This document shows, in pieces, positions 22,500 to 32,887 of a DNA stretch of 64,000 bases (positions are counted from its first letter, which is position 1; each line of letters opens with the position of its first letter). The notes below the pieces were generated by a model. The model was not told where the DNA came from. It saw only the letters and a program-made list of their open reading frames with translations, and made no database searches. Position numbers and translations under genes: made by a program. Origin of the DNA: Euglena gracilis (Eukaryota; Euglenida; Euglenophyceae; Euglenales); assembly GCA_039621445.1 (NCBI GenBank), contig CP154955.1, forward strand, positions 42,927,540 through 42,991,539. The letters run 5' to 3'.

Positions 22500-23248
22500 C
22501 GCCAGCGGGGACAGATGGGAAGCCCTGCTGTTTTGAGGAGGGTGGTGGGGGGATCACCCCCTGGGGGGGTGAGGTGGTGGGAGGTCCGGACCCCCCCCCC
22601 AGATGTTGGGAGGGGTCCGGGCCCCCCACCACCTCCTTGGCAGATTCAAAAAACACTGAATTTTTTTTTCCTGCGCTGCGCCGGAAAATGAGCAAAGAAA
22701 CACCTTTTCCCCTCAATTTTGAGCACATTGCCTTTTTTTTTATGTTTTGGTGTGTTCCACATAATCATGTTCAAAAAAAATGAAGTGAGCATTTTTCAAA
22801 AGTTATTTTTTTTGCTTTATTTTCAAAAAAAACGTGGATTTTTGACCAATTTTGGCCTGGTATCCGGGCCTTTGCTGGTCCACAAAACTGCAAATTTTCT
22901 CGACCCCCCTCCGCTTCGAGGTCAGAGGGAGGGGGTCCGCCCCCCCCCCCCTCGAGGCTTCCCATCTATCCCTGGTGACCCCCTATCACTGGTGACCTGC
23001 CCGAGAATTGTCGAAATATGGGTTTCATCAAACAGGCAGTGGGCTTGCTGAAATGCTGGCAAAACGGTCAACAAAGGAAACGTCTCATCATCGCTTGAAG
23101 GGAAGGGGTGGCACATTTTGGATGGAAATGCATGGTTTTCCCATCAAGTCCAAAAAAGTCCAAATTTTGGAATGTCAACCAATTTAAAGTTCATCAATTT
23201 AAAGGAAGCCAACTCCCAATTATCAAAGCAGATTCGCAGCTGTTGATC
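22500..23248. other. Unassigned, paired C/G runs
   Basis: No gene recognised. C-run and G-run pairs at 22540-22630 and 22900-22960 resemble cores of small foldback elements, but the ends are unclear. Confidence 0.4.
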
Positions 23249-23517
23249 CTACCCCCCCCCCCCAGTCGTATGACCACCCCTCATTTACGACCACCCCCCC
23301 GGTCACAGGTTGCAGGTCATGGGGGTGTTATGACCCCCCCCCCCCCGGTCACAGGTTGCAGGTTGCGAAAAATTTAACACCACCTTACCTATGACCGCCC
23401 CCTCATTTACGACCACCCCCCGGCCACAGGTTGCAGGTTATGGGGGTGTTACGCCCCCCCCCCCCCCGGTCACAGGTTGCAGGAACCCGGTCATACGACA
23501 AGGGGGGGGGCGGGTAG
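23249..23517. mobile_element. TIR element with internal tandem duplication
   Basis: The left end reads CTACCC, a C-run, then GTCGTATGACC. The right end is the inverse, GGTCATACGAC, a G-run, then GGGTAG. It lacks a transposase. The interior is two copies of a ~121-bp unit. No clear target duplication is visible. Confidence 0.6.
23269..23486. repeat. Tandem duplication, period ~121 bp
   Basis: The unit starts TATGACC, followed by CTCATTTACGACCACC and two CACAGGTTGCAGG blocks around a C-run. The second unit starts at 23390 with a few substitutions and is cut short at its right end. Confidence 0.8.
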
Positions 23518-23650
23518 TAGAGACGGGGACAGTATATTTCCAGATATGGAACTCTAAACAAGAACAGCCAGTTCACAACACCTACAGCCAACGGGGACGA
23601 CCACGGCCGAATATGCAACTTTGGCAGCCGGTTACGTCAGGATGTTAGTA

Positions 23651-24005
23651 ATTTGTACACCCCAAATTTTGTGGGTGATATCTAACCCCCGAAATCCTGG
23701 GGATGTGTGCACACTGGCGCGCCCCTGCCCCACGCAGCAGTACCCCAGCCAGCTGTCCTACATCTGGCTGTCGGTCCAACGAGAGCCAAATTTTGTGATT
23801 TCTGGCCCCTCTCGTACGCCACGCCAACAGCAGCTGAGGCAAGGGGGCGAGGTGGTCCATGCTGGGGTGGGTTGCTTTGGACCCCAGCTGCAGCTGCAGC
23901 AGAGGTGGCTGGGGCACTGCTGTGTGGGCCAGTGTGCCAGTGTGCACACACCATCACCATACGCCATGGACTGGCAGAGGTTTTGGGGCTGGGGGGTGTA
24001 CAAAT
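23651..24005. mobile_element. Foldback element with ~90-bp arms
   Basis: ATTTGTACACCCC at 23651 is the exact inverse of GGGGTGTACAAAT at 23993-24005. Inside, both arms share GTGTGCACACTGGC, then CAGCAGT(A/G)CCCCAGCCA in inverted orientation, so the arms are long but interrupted. TAATTTGT is directly repeated at the two edges (23649-23656 and 24005-24012), but it overlaps the TIR, so the true duplication is ambiguous. No coding capacity. Frames in the centre are arm artefacts. Confidence 0.65.
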
Positions 24006-24009
24006 AATT

Positions 24010-25038
24010 TGTGCCCAACTGTGTGCATTTCGATGATTATTTTTCTTTGGTAACTACATGCGAATCATTATCAAATCAATATTCGAGAAGAAATCAGTAT
24101 TCGAGAAATATGGAAGTCCTACCTGGATCCTCTGGCATTTGCCAAAGCACAGCCTGCGGTGTTGTTGAAGATGTAGGGAAGATGCAAGTCAAGGGGAAGA
24201 AGAAGCTTCATTTCGATTTGTTGATGAATTGACCATAGAGAATGATTTGATTTTTTTTGGCGCTGCTTCTGGCTGCTGTTTGCTGTTGGCTGTTCTTGCT
24301 GCTTCTTGTTTCCTTTGGCAGCGCTTGATTATTTCTGGTTGCTTTTCGGCCGATTTTGCCATTTTTTGCCCTCTTTTACCAGTTTTTGTTTGTCCATTTC
24401 AGGCGACTTTTCGGCTGTTTTGGCCCTGTTGGCAAATTTTTGGCCGCTTTCTGGCCGTTTTGGCAACTTTTCGGCACTGTTGGTTGTTGTTGGTTTTTGG
24501 CCATTTCTAGCTGCTCCTGGCTGCTTGCAGTTGCTTTGTCCCTGCTTGCCTGTTTTACGCCACTTCTTACACCACATACATTAAAATTTGTTCAAATAAA
24601 TGCCAAAAATGGTCAAATTTGCCGAAATAGTCAAAGATATTTCCCTGGAAAAGATTTTTAATGTTTTATTATCCTGATATATGACCGTTTTTTATCGCAC
24701 TCGCAGCCGATTATTTCCCGACCCTTGCCGACCAGGGCCAAGCACCAACCTGAGAAGTGAGTCGGTTTCTGTTCTTCCATGGGGCTCCTGCTATTCCGCT
24801 GAACATGCCCATTTTCTTCCTCTGCTTGCCCCGTTCCAATCCTTTGGAAGGGCATGGCGTCCGCTCCCCCCCCCCCACCACCTTTGGAAGCCCCCCTCTG
24901 TGGCCGCAGGGCTGGTACACGTTGTGCAACCATCCCTGCGACGGTCTGTAGCGCACTCCCCCCTCCTCCCAGGGTGTACCGTATCGTGTGTGCGGAACTG
25001 ACCGCATTGACTGCCCTGTGCTGTATGGATGTTGGCAG
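24010..25038. other. Unassigned, with TTTTTGGC degenerate repeats
   Basis: Between 24240 and 24545 the motif TTTTTGGCnGnTTT recurs loosely on the plus strand. The region from 24680 to 25000 is open on both strands with no firm frame. Confidence 0.4.
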
Positions 25039-25238
25039 GGAAGACAGGCGATGACGGAACAGTGTCAGTGTGGAGGGTTGCATCGTTTGAGTCCAGATTT
25101 TCGGCCCATTTCATCGTTTCAAGGGATTTGGGCTGGCTGGTCTGTGATGATCCGTGCCCATCACAAGCCTGCATTGCGCAGACTGCATCGGGGGAATGGC
25201 ACCAGCAGATCTGCAGCAGTTTTCTCAGGGCATTCTGA
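25039..25238 (+). CDS. Exon-like island with a WD40-like strand motif
   Basis: The acceptor-like GATGTTGGCAG ends at 25038. The frame encodes about 66 residues to a TGA, beginning TGDDGTVSVWRVASFE, which resembles the DGTVxVW strand at the end of a WD40 repeat. WLVCDDPCPSQACIA follows. One WD-like strand is weak evidence for a domain. It may be the last exon of a gene or a fragment. A family A MITE inserted 230 bp downstream. Confidence 0.35.
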
Positions 25239-25466
25239 TTGAAATCCGGGGGAGGGGGTCCGTCACCTGGCGATGTGGCGGGTGTATTAATTGTGCATTG
25301 TGAATTTTATCTATTGCAGGGGCTTCCCCGCCAATTTGGGGGCACGTGCCGAAACCCCCAAAAGAAGATAGGCAGTGTTCTCAAAGAGGTGAGGTTCTCT
25401 GTCGAACACTTCTAATCAACAAGAAACTGCGGCCCAACTCTTAAAGCAAGGTGTTTGTAAACGGTG

Positions 25467-25894
25467 CAGGGGTTTTCTTAAGCCGGAGGGGACCCTATCC
25501 CCCCAAGGGGGGGGGGTCCAGCCAGCCAGCCAGTAGCTCAAATCCAGCCAGCAGCCCAAATTCGGGCTGGGAGCCCCCCCCCGGGGGGTCGAGTGAGATA
25601 AAGTTGGGTCCGGCCCAGCCGCCGGCTGGCCAGCCAAATGGGCTGCCCAGCTCACCTACCCCTGCATTTTTTCAGTAATTAGGCTGTTCCTCCATTCCGA
25701 TCCAGCCTTGATCTAGCTCCATCCAGCAAAATGTCGGAAATGGAAAAAAAAAACAAAAAATTTTGTTTTTCATCGACCCCCCCCCCTCCCCCCTATACCC
25801 TGGGGGGAGCCAGCAGCTCATTTGCAGCCAGCAGCCTTTTTGCCAGCCGGAGGCTGGACCCCCCCCCCTGGGGGGGTCTTTAAGAAAACCCCTG
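25467..25894. mobile_element. hAT-like MITE, family A copy 2, with perfect 8-bp TSD
   Basis: It starts CAGGGGTTTTCTTAAG and ends AAGAAAACCCCTG as the inverse. The sequence AAACGGTG is repeated directly outside both ends (25459-25466 and 25895-25902). The interior matches copy 1 at 4362-4956 (CAGCCCAAATT, GGCTGCCCAGCTCACC, GCCGGAGGCTGGACC) but is shorter. No transposase. The intact duplication suggests a fairly recent insertion. Confidence 0.9.
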
Positions 25895-25902
25895 AAACGG
25901 TG

Positions 25903-26739
25903 TGAGTTTTGAGTGCTCAGCGTCACAGCCCAGCAGACAACCCCGCAAACAAAGCTCCGACGGACTCTGTGCAAGGGGTCTTCTTTTCCGGAGCCCACCC
26001 TTCTTTTCAGCTTCGTCAACGTCTGCTGGGGAAGCTGCGCCATGTGGACTGTGGCCGTTGGCCACGGTGGGGGATATTGCGCAGCTGTCCCACGGCCTGT
26101 TGGTGTGCACCAGTGGCTTGGCTGCCCCGTGTGAATGTCCCCCAGACGAGGACCGAACCCCATGGTGGATCACCCACCCCAAAAAAAGTGTCCCATTTAT
26201 TTGGAAAAATTTATCATGGCCACATGTGCAACCTACAGCAGTATCCTTTTTTCTCCTCGTTCACATAGTTTTGCACGTTTATCAATAGAAAGCAAAAGTT
26301 TTGCCAACAAACAGTTGTTTGTATGGGGAAGGGGGGTTAGATTGTTCTTTTTTCTTTTATCTTTGTTTGATTCTGGTCGGGACGGGACGTCCCGTGGCTG
26401 GTCTTCTCCTGGCTTCCTCCCACATTGCTACAATGGACGGGTATTGTGTGGGTATGTGGTCCTCGCTCCTTCGCTCCGCCCATCCCGCCCTTTTTCTCCC
26501 AACTGACCCTGGAGGGACCACATCGCAAAGGTGTTGTCGGCCGGGCGCCACCAGAAAAGTCGCAAGAGCGGAGCGCCCTTCCTGTGCAAGTGGGCAAATC
26601 AAATCCCGTGGTGGTATGGGGTGATTTGGGCAGCGAGTCGGGTCTGTGCTTGAGAATTTTTCGATCAGCGTTTCGAGGACTCCTCGGCTTCGCTTTGCAT
26701 GGCTGGGGGCATGTGGGGGCACACTGCTCGTTTTGCTGG
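25903..26739. other. Unassigned
   Basis: Open frames on both strands at 25902-26290 lack motifs. The frame with SSTSAGEAAPCGLWPLATV is the most protein-like but has no border signals. Confidence 0.35.
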
Positions 26740-26812
26740 TTTTGAAAACTGCCACTGGGCAGCCAAAATCGATTTGAAAGATGCTGACTTCCACACCACG
26801 ATAGGGGGAAGA
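26740..26812 (+). pseudogene. Stranded reverse-transcriptase fragment (DIRS-type)
   Basis: The plus frame encodes NCHWAAKIDLKDADFHTTI. That is the RT motif in which KIDLKDAxFH carries the first catalytic Asp, the same motif as in the two DIRS copies that follow. It is cut on both sides and directly abuts a DIRS terminal repeat. Confidence 0.6.
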
Positions 26813-27200
26813 CTCGTACTCCCTCGACGAAAACCGACAAGGGAGGAAGGGACACCGAGGGCGAAGCACAAAGACCTTGTGAGGCCATGCCTTGCTCGCC
26901 GGCAGTGCTGTGTGGATTGTTTGCTGCGTTGGTTAGGAGACCCTGCTTAGTGCCGCCTCGCCGGAGTTGGCTGATGATGTAGCTCCGACGTGGCGACGTG
27001 GCTTCTTGTCCCTTCCCCTGCCCCCTGGCCCCCCGCTTCTGACCGAGGGCTTTTGAAGACAAATTTTCTTTCACGGGTGGGGGTCGGGCACACAAGGTCG
27101 ACCATTCGGGCTCCGCACTGCGAGATTGTGAGGTCCTGCTTTCCTTGCCGGCTGCTCTGTTCTGGTGTGTTTGTGCGTGCGCGGGGGGTGCTTCTTACTG
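26813..27200 (+). repeat. Left terminal repeat of DIRS copy B
   Basis: It begins CTCGTACTCCCTCGACG. The block at 26871-26960, containing GGCCATGCCTTGCTCGCCGG and GTTAGGAGACCCTGCTTAG, recurs around 36.2-36.85 kb as loose termini. The 27127-27200 block (AGGTCCTGCTTTCCTTGCCG) is the inverse of the right end. Confidence 0.8.
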
Positions 27201-27460
27201 TTTTTTCTGCCGGAGTTGGCTGACTCCCATTTCTGTCCTTCGACCTGGTCGAAAGGAGAAAGAATTTTACTGCAACGACCTCCAGTGGAATTATTTTACG
27301 AGGAGCACTACACTCACGAAGTCCACAACTTAATCAACTGGTGGAGCGAAATTTTTCGGACCTTCAACTTCCTGGAGGAAGAATTCAACTCTTCGAGTTC
27401 AACTGGAAATATTGCCAGAAGCATTTCAATTACTAAGAGAAGATCAACACCTGGACTTTC

Positions 27461-28823
27461 ATGAAGAATGAATCTGAAAGAAAATCGGACTGCCGAGTAC
27501 AAACTCAAAGAACTTCCAAGAAGGCATCTGAAGCTGGGGAAGGTGGAAACACAGCAGCAGCTGCAGAAGCTGGAGGGGCGGCAGCAACACGTCAGTCCGT
27601 GGCCATCGCAACCCCCCCACCCCCCACCACATCAGAGATTTCAAAATCCCCCACTCAGCATGAGAATGGCCATGGATCATGGACAACTGTGGTCAGGAAG
27701 ACAAGAAGACAGAAAGGAATTACCATCACACGTCCAACGAACTCCCCCCCCTTTTCTAAGTCCCCCCCCTTCCAGGGGACAAGGCAAGGGCTATGGCAGC
27801 CTTTCAACACATATCAGAAATACAAGGGATTCAAGTCATCATCAAGGCTATGGCAGCCATCATCCAAAAGGACCTGTGGTCCAGAATCAAGGCTATGGCA
27901 GCCATCATTCAAGAGGGCAGTGGGCCCAAGGGCAAGGCTATGGCAGCCAGTATCCCAGCCGGGAAAGATCCCATTGGGGAAAGGTATGTCCAACTTTCCG
28001 GGGGGTAGATTTGGCCTGGGGGGGGGGGGTTGTGGGCAGACCCTAGGGTCGCCAAAGGTCGCCATGGTCGCCAAAGGTCGTGGGCAGGTCGATGTCAAAA
28101 AATGCGCTCCACGGCAAATTAGCGCAACATACACACAAAAGGTGTTGCACACACAAGGGATTTTTTTTTAGGGCCCTGGAACAGTTGCCTACACCGCTAC
28201 AATGCAAAAAAGACTGAGTAGGAAATACCCATAGCGACCTTTGGCGACCTTTGGCGACCGTGGGCAGACCCTAGGGTCTGCCCACAACCCCCCCCCAGGC
28301 CAGATCCGGGAGCCCAACTTTCCCCCCAGGCATTTCAGACACAAACCCCCCAGGAGCAGCAAGCCAATGCCAAAAACAGGCCATGGTGGCCTATATGGGG
28401 AATCAAGAGGGACAGAGAAGAGATAAGACAAGTCCTGGAGAGAAGGCCAATGGAGGCCAAACAGGCCTGAGTGCCAATGGAGGCCAAATGGCCCTGAAGA
28501 CAAATGGTGGCCAATACAATCAAGACCAACACCACATCAGCCCTTGGGGGGGGGGGAGGCCCAACATTGGCTCAGACAGGCCCCCCCATAAGATAATCAG
28601 CCCAGTTTTATATGTACCTCCCCACTGCAGACACAGACCCTTCCCCATCATTCAGGGGGAAAGCCTGTCTTTGGAAAGCCCTATGGCAGGGCCAGCTGCA
28701 GCAGCCCCAGTGAGGGGGCAGCCAGGGGTGACCCCAGTGATGGGGCAGGGGTACCCCCTTACAAAGCCCTGCAGGCCAGCATCCCCCATTGGGTCAAGGC
28801 AGGTACCAGCAGAGAGGTATTAA
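27461..28823 (+). pseudogene. Gag-like ORF region of DIRS copy B
   Basis: The first frame starts at the ATG at 27461. It encodes a Lys/Glu then Ala/Pro-rich segment with GHGSWTTVVRKTRRQK, a motif also found in copy C (GHGLWTTVVRK) and, weaker, in fragment D. About residue 110 onward, four copies of a DNA repeat (AAGGCTATGGCAGCC) give a repeated WQP or GYGSxxP pattern depending on frame. A 314-bp insertion interrupts the ORF at 28000. The remainder (28383-28823) has GGQ repeats (ANGGQTGL, ANGGQMAL, TNGGQYNQ). No zinc knuckle is seen. The role by position is particle or RNA binding; this is inferred. Confidence 0.55.
28000..28313. mobile_element. Foldback insertion inside the DIRS gag region
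   Basis: CCAACTTTCC is repeated directly at both borders (27990-27999 and 28314-28323). Just inside, the left arm carries GGCCTGG, a G-run, GTTGTGGGCAGACCCTAGGG and GGTCGCCAAAGG. The right arm carries the same strings inverted. A ~10-bp duplication with imperfect arms recalls Mutator-like or foldback MITEs. Superfamily unproven. No ORF. Confidence 0.55.
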
Positions 28824-28843
28824 ACCTGATAAGGGAAGGGGTC

Positions 28844-29494
28844 ATGGCAGATCTTCCCCTCCCCCCTCAAACGTCCTTAAAAGTTCCCTTCAAAACCCCC
28901 CAAGAGATAATGACTGCCCAGAAAATTCTGAGAAAATACGAATGTGCAGGGGCAGCCAGGCAAATCCCCCCAGAGGAGGCAAAACATTTTGTCCCTTACT
29001 TCATCATTTCCAAAAAAGAAGGGGAAAAGACAAAGGAGAGACTGATTTCAGATTGTCGACAGTTAAATCTCCATTTCACCCCCCAGAAGTTCATATTGGA
29101 ACACATGGGAAACATTTTCCCATATCTAAGAACTGGGTGGTTCTGTGGAAAAATAGATCTGAAGGATGCATTTTTCCACTTAAACCTGCAGACCAGTCTG
29201 GAAAAACATGTTTGCATGCAGGTGGGGGGGGGGACGTGGCAATTTCAAGCTGCATGCTTTGGTATAAGCAGCCTGCCACAAAAAAATTATGACTCTCATG
29301 AGAGTCTGTGGAAAGGAAATGGAGGAAGGAAGGAAAGGTAGTTTTCATCTACCTGGACGACATTTTGCTGTTAGCCCCCAGCAGAAAGGCAGCAGCCCAA
29401 CATTTGGCAGAAATGAAAAAAGATTTTTTTACTGGCTGGTTTCAGAATAAACCTCCCCAAATCATGTCTGGAACCAACACAATAAATAAAGCAT
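28844..29494 (+). pseudogene. DIRS copy B reverse transcriptase
   Basis: The first frame (28844-29341) carries the RT fingers and palm motifs ERLISDCRQLN, HMGNIFPYLRTGW and KIDLKDAFFHLNL, followed by WQFQAACFG. The catalytic box FIYLDDILLLAP (about 29344-29380) lies in another frame, so a frameshift falls near 29290-29330. RT copies element RNA into DNA. Order and motifs match copy C on the other strand. The aspartates of KIDLKD and YLDD are intact. Confidence 0.8.
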
Positions 29495-30614
29495 TTGGGC
29501 CAGTGGATCAATTTGAAAAAAGGCCAGCTGGAAATTCCACAGGAAAAACTAAAATCCTTAAGAAAGGAATTAGGAAAGGTGCCGACAGCACAAAAGATGA
29601 GCTGCAGAAAACTCAGCTCCATGGTAGGGCAAGTAAGAAGCTATTTAGTCTCAATGCCTTTTCTCAGAATTCTGACAGATCAACTTTGCATAATGGTGGA
29701 TTTGCACACCAAGTGGGGCTGGGACCACACCCTTACCATTCCTCAGGGGGTCAAAGATCAAATTGTGGAGTTAAAAGCGTTTTTGCAGCCAGGAGTGGGC
29801 AGAGCTTTTCAATCACAGGCCTCTCAGGAACTGTTCTCAGACAGCAGCACCTGGAAGTGGGGGGGGGGGTGGACAAAAACTCAGGCCAAAAAGTGCAGGA
29901 TTTTGGAGGGACCTGCACATCCTTCACATCAACCAAAAAGAGTTGATGTCAGCAGTGGAGGCAGTAAAAAGTCTAGCCAAGCCAAAACAAACAATTGTGC
30001 TTCATGTTTACAGCCAGGTGGCTGTAAGTTATTTAACAAAATGGTGAGGCAGAAAGCCCTACCTAAATTGCATCTTAAAACCCCTGCTGTATCATTGCCA
30101 AGAAAAGCAAATCAATTTGCAGGTGGTTTGGGTTCCCACAAAGGAGCAGTTGGCAGACTCCTTGACCAGGGAGCAAAAGGACCCAGGGCATTATACCCTA
30201 AACCTAAAAATCTGTCACCAAGTACTTCAATTTTTTAGGAAAAACATAACCCCAGAGGTCGACATGTTCTGCACACCCAGTAACAGAAAACTCCCCAAGT
30301 TTGTTTGTCGATACCCCCACCAAGGGGCCTTGCTGGTGGATGCCTTGAAGGCAGTTTTGAAGGGTCTCCCCCCAGTTTATGCCAACCATCCTTGGAGCAT
30401 CATCCCCCAGTGGGTTCAGAGATTAATGTTAAACCCAGACCTGACTTGTCTGTTGATCGTACCCCACTGGGCTTCGACATCATGGTGGCGCCAATTAATG
30501 TCAATCAGGCAGCGCCAGGCAGCAAAGTTTTGTTGGTGCCCCCCCAATGGGGTCTGTTCACCAGCTGCTGGGGGAAGGAGATGCCCCCCCCAAGGTGGAA
30601 TTTGGCCTGCTTGA
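29495..30614 (+). pseudogene. DIRS copy B RNase H and C-terminal extension
   Basis: A frame from 29495 continues the RT thumb (LRKELGKVPTAQKMSCRKLS, GQVRSYLVSMPFLRIL) into an RNase H-like region. A second frame (30117-30614) begins QVVWVPTKEQLADSLTR and carries VDMFCTPSNRKLPKFVCRYP and SIIPQWVQRL. It ends with IVPHWASTSWW, the extension typical of DIRS-type pol proteins. At least one frameshift lies between about 29800 and 30100. RNase H would degrade the RNA template. Confidence 0.75.
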
Positions 30615-30639
30615 TTGTGTCAGGCAAATATTACAATCC

Positions 30640-31500
30640 CAGGAAGTTTCGATGTCCAGTATCGATACTTACATAAAAAATCTGGGAAATGTCAAGAGAT
30701 ATGACTCAGCCTTCAGGACATTGGTGGGCCAATTGTTGCACAAAGGGGTGCCCCTGCAGGACTGCACAGTCCACAAGATGGCCGAGGCAATCCTTGATCT
30801 CGCTGCCCACAGCCCGAAAAATGCACACAATGCATATGCAGCAGTTTTATTACTCCAAGGGTTTGGGTCACTGAGGTTTCCCCTCTTTTGTCTCCATTGA
30901 AAAGGAAATGGAATTTCAATGTCTGCAAGTATGCCCATTTTTGGGACCCCACTGATTTCTTAGAAGACATCATCAGGAAACCCAAACCCCTCTCAGACCT
31001 ATCTGTGAAAGACCTCAGAAACATACTCATCATCTGTTGGAGGCTTTTGGCCCTCCACTTGGGGTTGATTTATCCAGGACACAGCGTAAAATTAGTTTCG
31101 TGGGAGAAAAAGTTTTCATTTTATTGCAAAGGAAAGGGGGGCAATTCCCAAGATGCGAGGAAGTTTTGAATTTGTCACACACACCCCTCATAAGCCCCTG
31201 GCAATTATTGAAAGAGTACGTGGAAAGGACTGCCCACATGGTTGGGCACAAACAAAATTTGTTATGGTCTTTGGATGGTAAAAGACCTTTGACATCAGAA
31301 AGAGTGAATTCCATTACCAGAGAAAATCTGCAAGAGGGGGGGTGAACACCACCCACTGGAAACCCCACAGCACCACAGGGGCTGGGGTATTATGGTGGAA
31401 AAATGCTGGTTTGCAAGTGGAAGAAGTCCAGCAGCTGGGTCAGTGGAAAAGTTTTGGGGCCTTCCAAGCTCACTATTTGCGGCTTGGTGTCGTTTCAAAA
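30640..31500 (+). pseudogene. DIRS copy B tyrosine recombinase
   Basis: Three successive frames cover the domain. The N-terminal SSIDTYIKNLGNVKRYDSAF helices begin at about 30653. VDLSRTQRKISFVGEKVF follows, with the probable first catalytic Arg, near 31070. The C-terminal part has GLQVEEVQQLGQWKS, then AHYL carrying the nucleophile Tyr, near 31400-31490. The HxxR box is HSTT here, so the second catalytic Arg is missing. Tyrosine recombinases integrate circular DIRS DNA without target duplications. This one is frameshifted and lacks a catalytic residue. Confidence 0.75.
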
Positions 31501-31570
31501 ATTCAAAATATTATGGCCCAAAGGGGGGTGCACAGTGCCTCACCATCTCGCAGTGCGGAGCCCGAATGGT

Positions 31571-31630
31571 CTCGGACTCCCACGACAGAGGAAGGGGGAG
31601 GAAGGGACCAAGAGGGCGACGCACAAGAAG
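31571..31630 (+). repeat. Internal complementary region of DIRS copy B
   Basis: CTCGGACTCC followed by AGGAAGGGACCAAGAGGGCG is a near-perfect inverse of 31900-31959. It is also a diverged direct copy of the left terminus (26813-26870). DIRS elements carry such a region near the right end and are thought to use it to template the missing termini during circular replication. Confidence 0.65.
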
Positions 31631-31825
31631 ATTTTGAGCCCAACCCCCCCACCCAAAAAATCAGCAGAGAAAGAAAAACCTCCAGAAAGAGACAGCCATC
31701 CCCATCGAGTGGGGGGGGGCACCAAGCGACCATGGGAAAGGGGGGGGGGGGCGGGGCCACGACGGTTCAGCTTCGCCAAGGTGTCGGAGGAGGCATCATC
31801 ATCGTCAACTCCGGAAACAAAGGCG

Positions 31826-32020
31826 CAGTAAGAAGCACCCCCCACGCACGCACAAACTCACCAGAACAGAACAGCCGGCAAGGAAAGCAGGACCTCACCA
31901 TCTTCTTGTGCTTCGCCCTCTTGGTCCCTTCCTCCCCCTTCCTCTGTCGTAGGAGTCCGATATGTGCTTCGTCCTCGGTGTCTCTTCCTCCCTTGTCGGT
32001 TTTCCTCGAGGGAGTACGAG
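31826..32020 (+). repeat. Right terminal repeat of DIRS copy B
   Basis: Three inverted blocks follow one another. 31826-31898 is inverse to 27127-27200. 31900-31959 is inverse to 31571-31630. 31963-32020 is inverse to 26813-26870 and ends GGGAGTACGAG. Confidence 0.8.
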
Positions 32021-32362
32021 AAACCTCGGTCTCCGCACTTTGCCCTTGTGAGGCCTGATTGTGCACTGAAATTAAGGGGCCAGGGCATTTTCCAGGGCAC
32101 CCTGGGCGCCAAGTCTTTTATGATGGGCTGTGAAAGCCTCCACCCCCCTCCACTGGCCAATTTCACAAACTTATTGGGCAGAAAGGCCCAATTTTTTGAG
32201 TAAACCAACTCCTGCCCCTCTGGTGGAGTGTGCCCCCCACACCTGGGTGGGTACCCCATGTTGTGATAAAAAAATATTTAGTTATTGAAGCAATTGTGTC
32301 AGCACTTATGGCTTTGAAGGGGGGTTTTAGTGAAATCAGAAGGGGACCCCCCAGACTTTACG

Positions 32363-32713
32363 TTAAATCGGGTTGCAGCCACATAAGCCATCACTAAATG
32401 AAAGGGAATTATCTGTGGGCACTTTGGAAGTGACCCGTTTGTGAAATTTCTGGCCTTTACACTTAATTATGAAGTAGGGAGCCCTGCCCAACACACTGGT
32501 TGTTCGTTTGATTCTCTCCAGATCAGAAGAGCGATATAAACAGAGAATTCTGGAACAAAAAATCAGCTGTGTGCACAAAGCGCATATATCAGAGGGAAAT
32601 GGGGCTTGGGCCAGCCCAAGGAGGATGGGGAGGGGGTCCCAAAAAGCTCCATATTTCTCCAGATTTTGATTCCAAAGCCTCTTGTAAGGGGCCAACATGG
32701 TGTGGAACCTCAA
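32363..32713 (-). pseudogene. DIRS copy C tyrosine recombinase, N-terminal part
   Basis: The frame includes KRLWNQNLEKYGAFWDP (compare NVCKYAHFWDP in copy B) and ILCLYRSSDLERI, the box with the first catalytic Arg. It stops before the HxxR and Tyr boxes, so the recombinase is truncated. Confidence 0.7.
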
Positions 32714-32887
32714 ACCACGAAATCCAGGAATTCAAAGCATAGCACTGTAGGCATTACGTGCCTGGGCCTTGGAAAACTGAAATAACTGTACTAAAGTGTC
32801 AGCCACTTGGTCAGTTGTGGCTTCAGGGGGGTATCCCCATTTTGTCCAAAATCACCCATAATAAAGAAAAAGAATTCTGATAACGCT

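Larger units (their letters stand above)
26813..32020 (+). mobile_element. DIRS-like tyrosine-recombinase retrotransposon, copy B
   Basis: From left to right it carries a terminal repeat, a Gag-like low-complexity region, RT with YLDD, RNase H with a C-terminal extension, a tyrosine recombinase and a right terminal repeat inverted relative to the left. The outer 58 bp (26813-26870 and 31963-32020) match in inverse orientation with three mismatches, as do 74 bp at 27127-27200 and 31826-31898. An internal copy of the end sits at 31571-31630. No LTRs or integrase are present. Inverted ends, an internal complementary region and YR instead of integrase define the DIRS group. The coding region has frameshifts, so the copy is dead. 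Confidence 0.85.

Noticed and set aside
26337-27095. 252-codon minus-strand frame
   Set aside because: It runs across the stranded RT fragment and the DIRS left terminal repeat, whose coding or structural sense is plus, and it has no motif.
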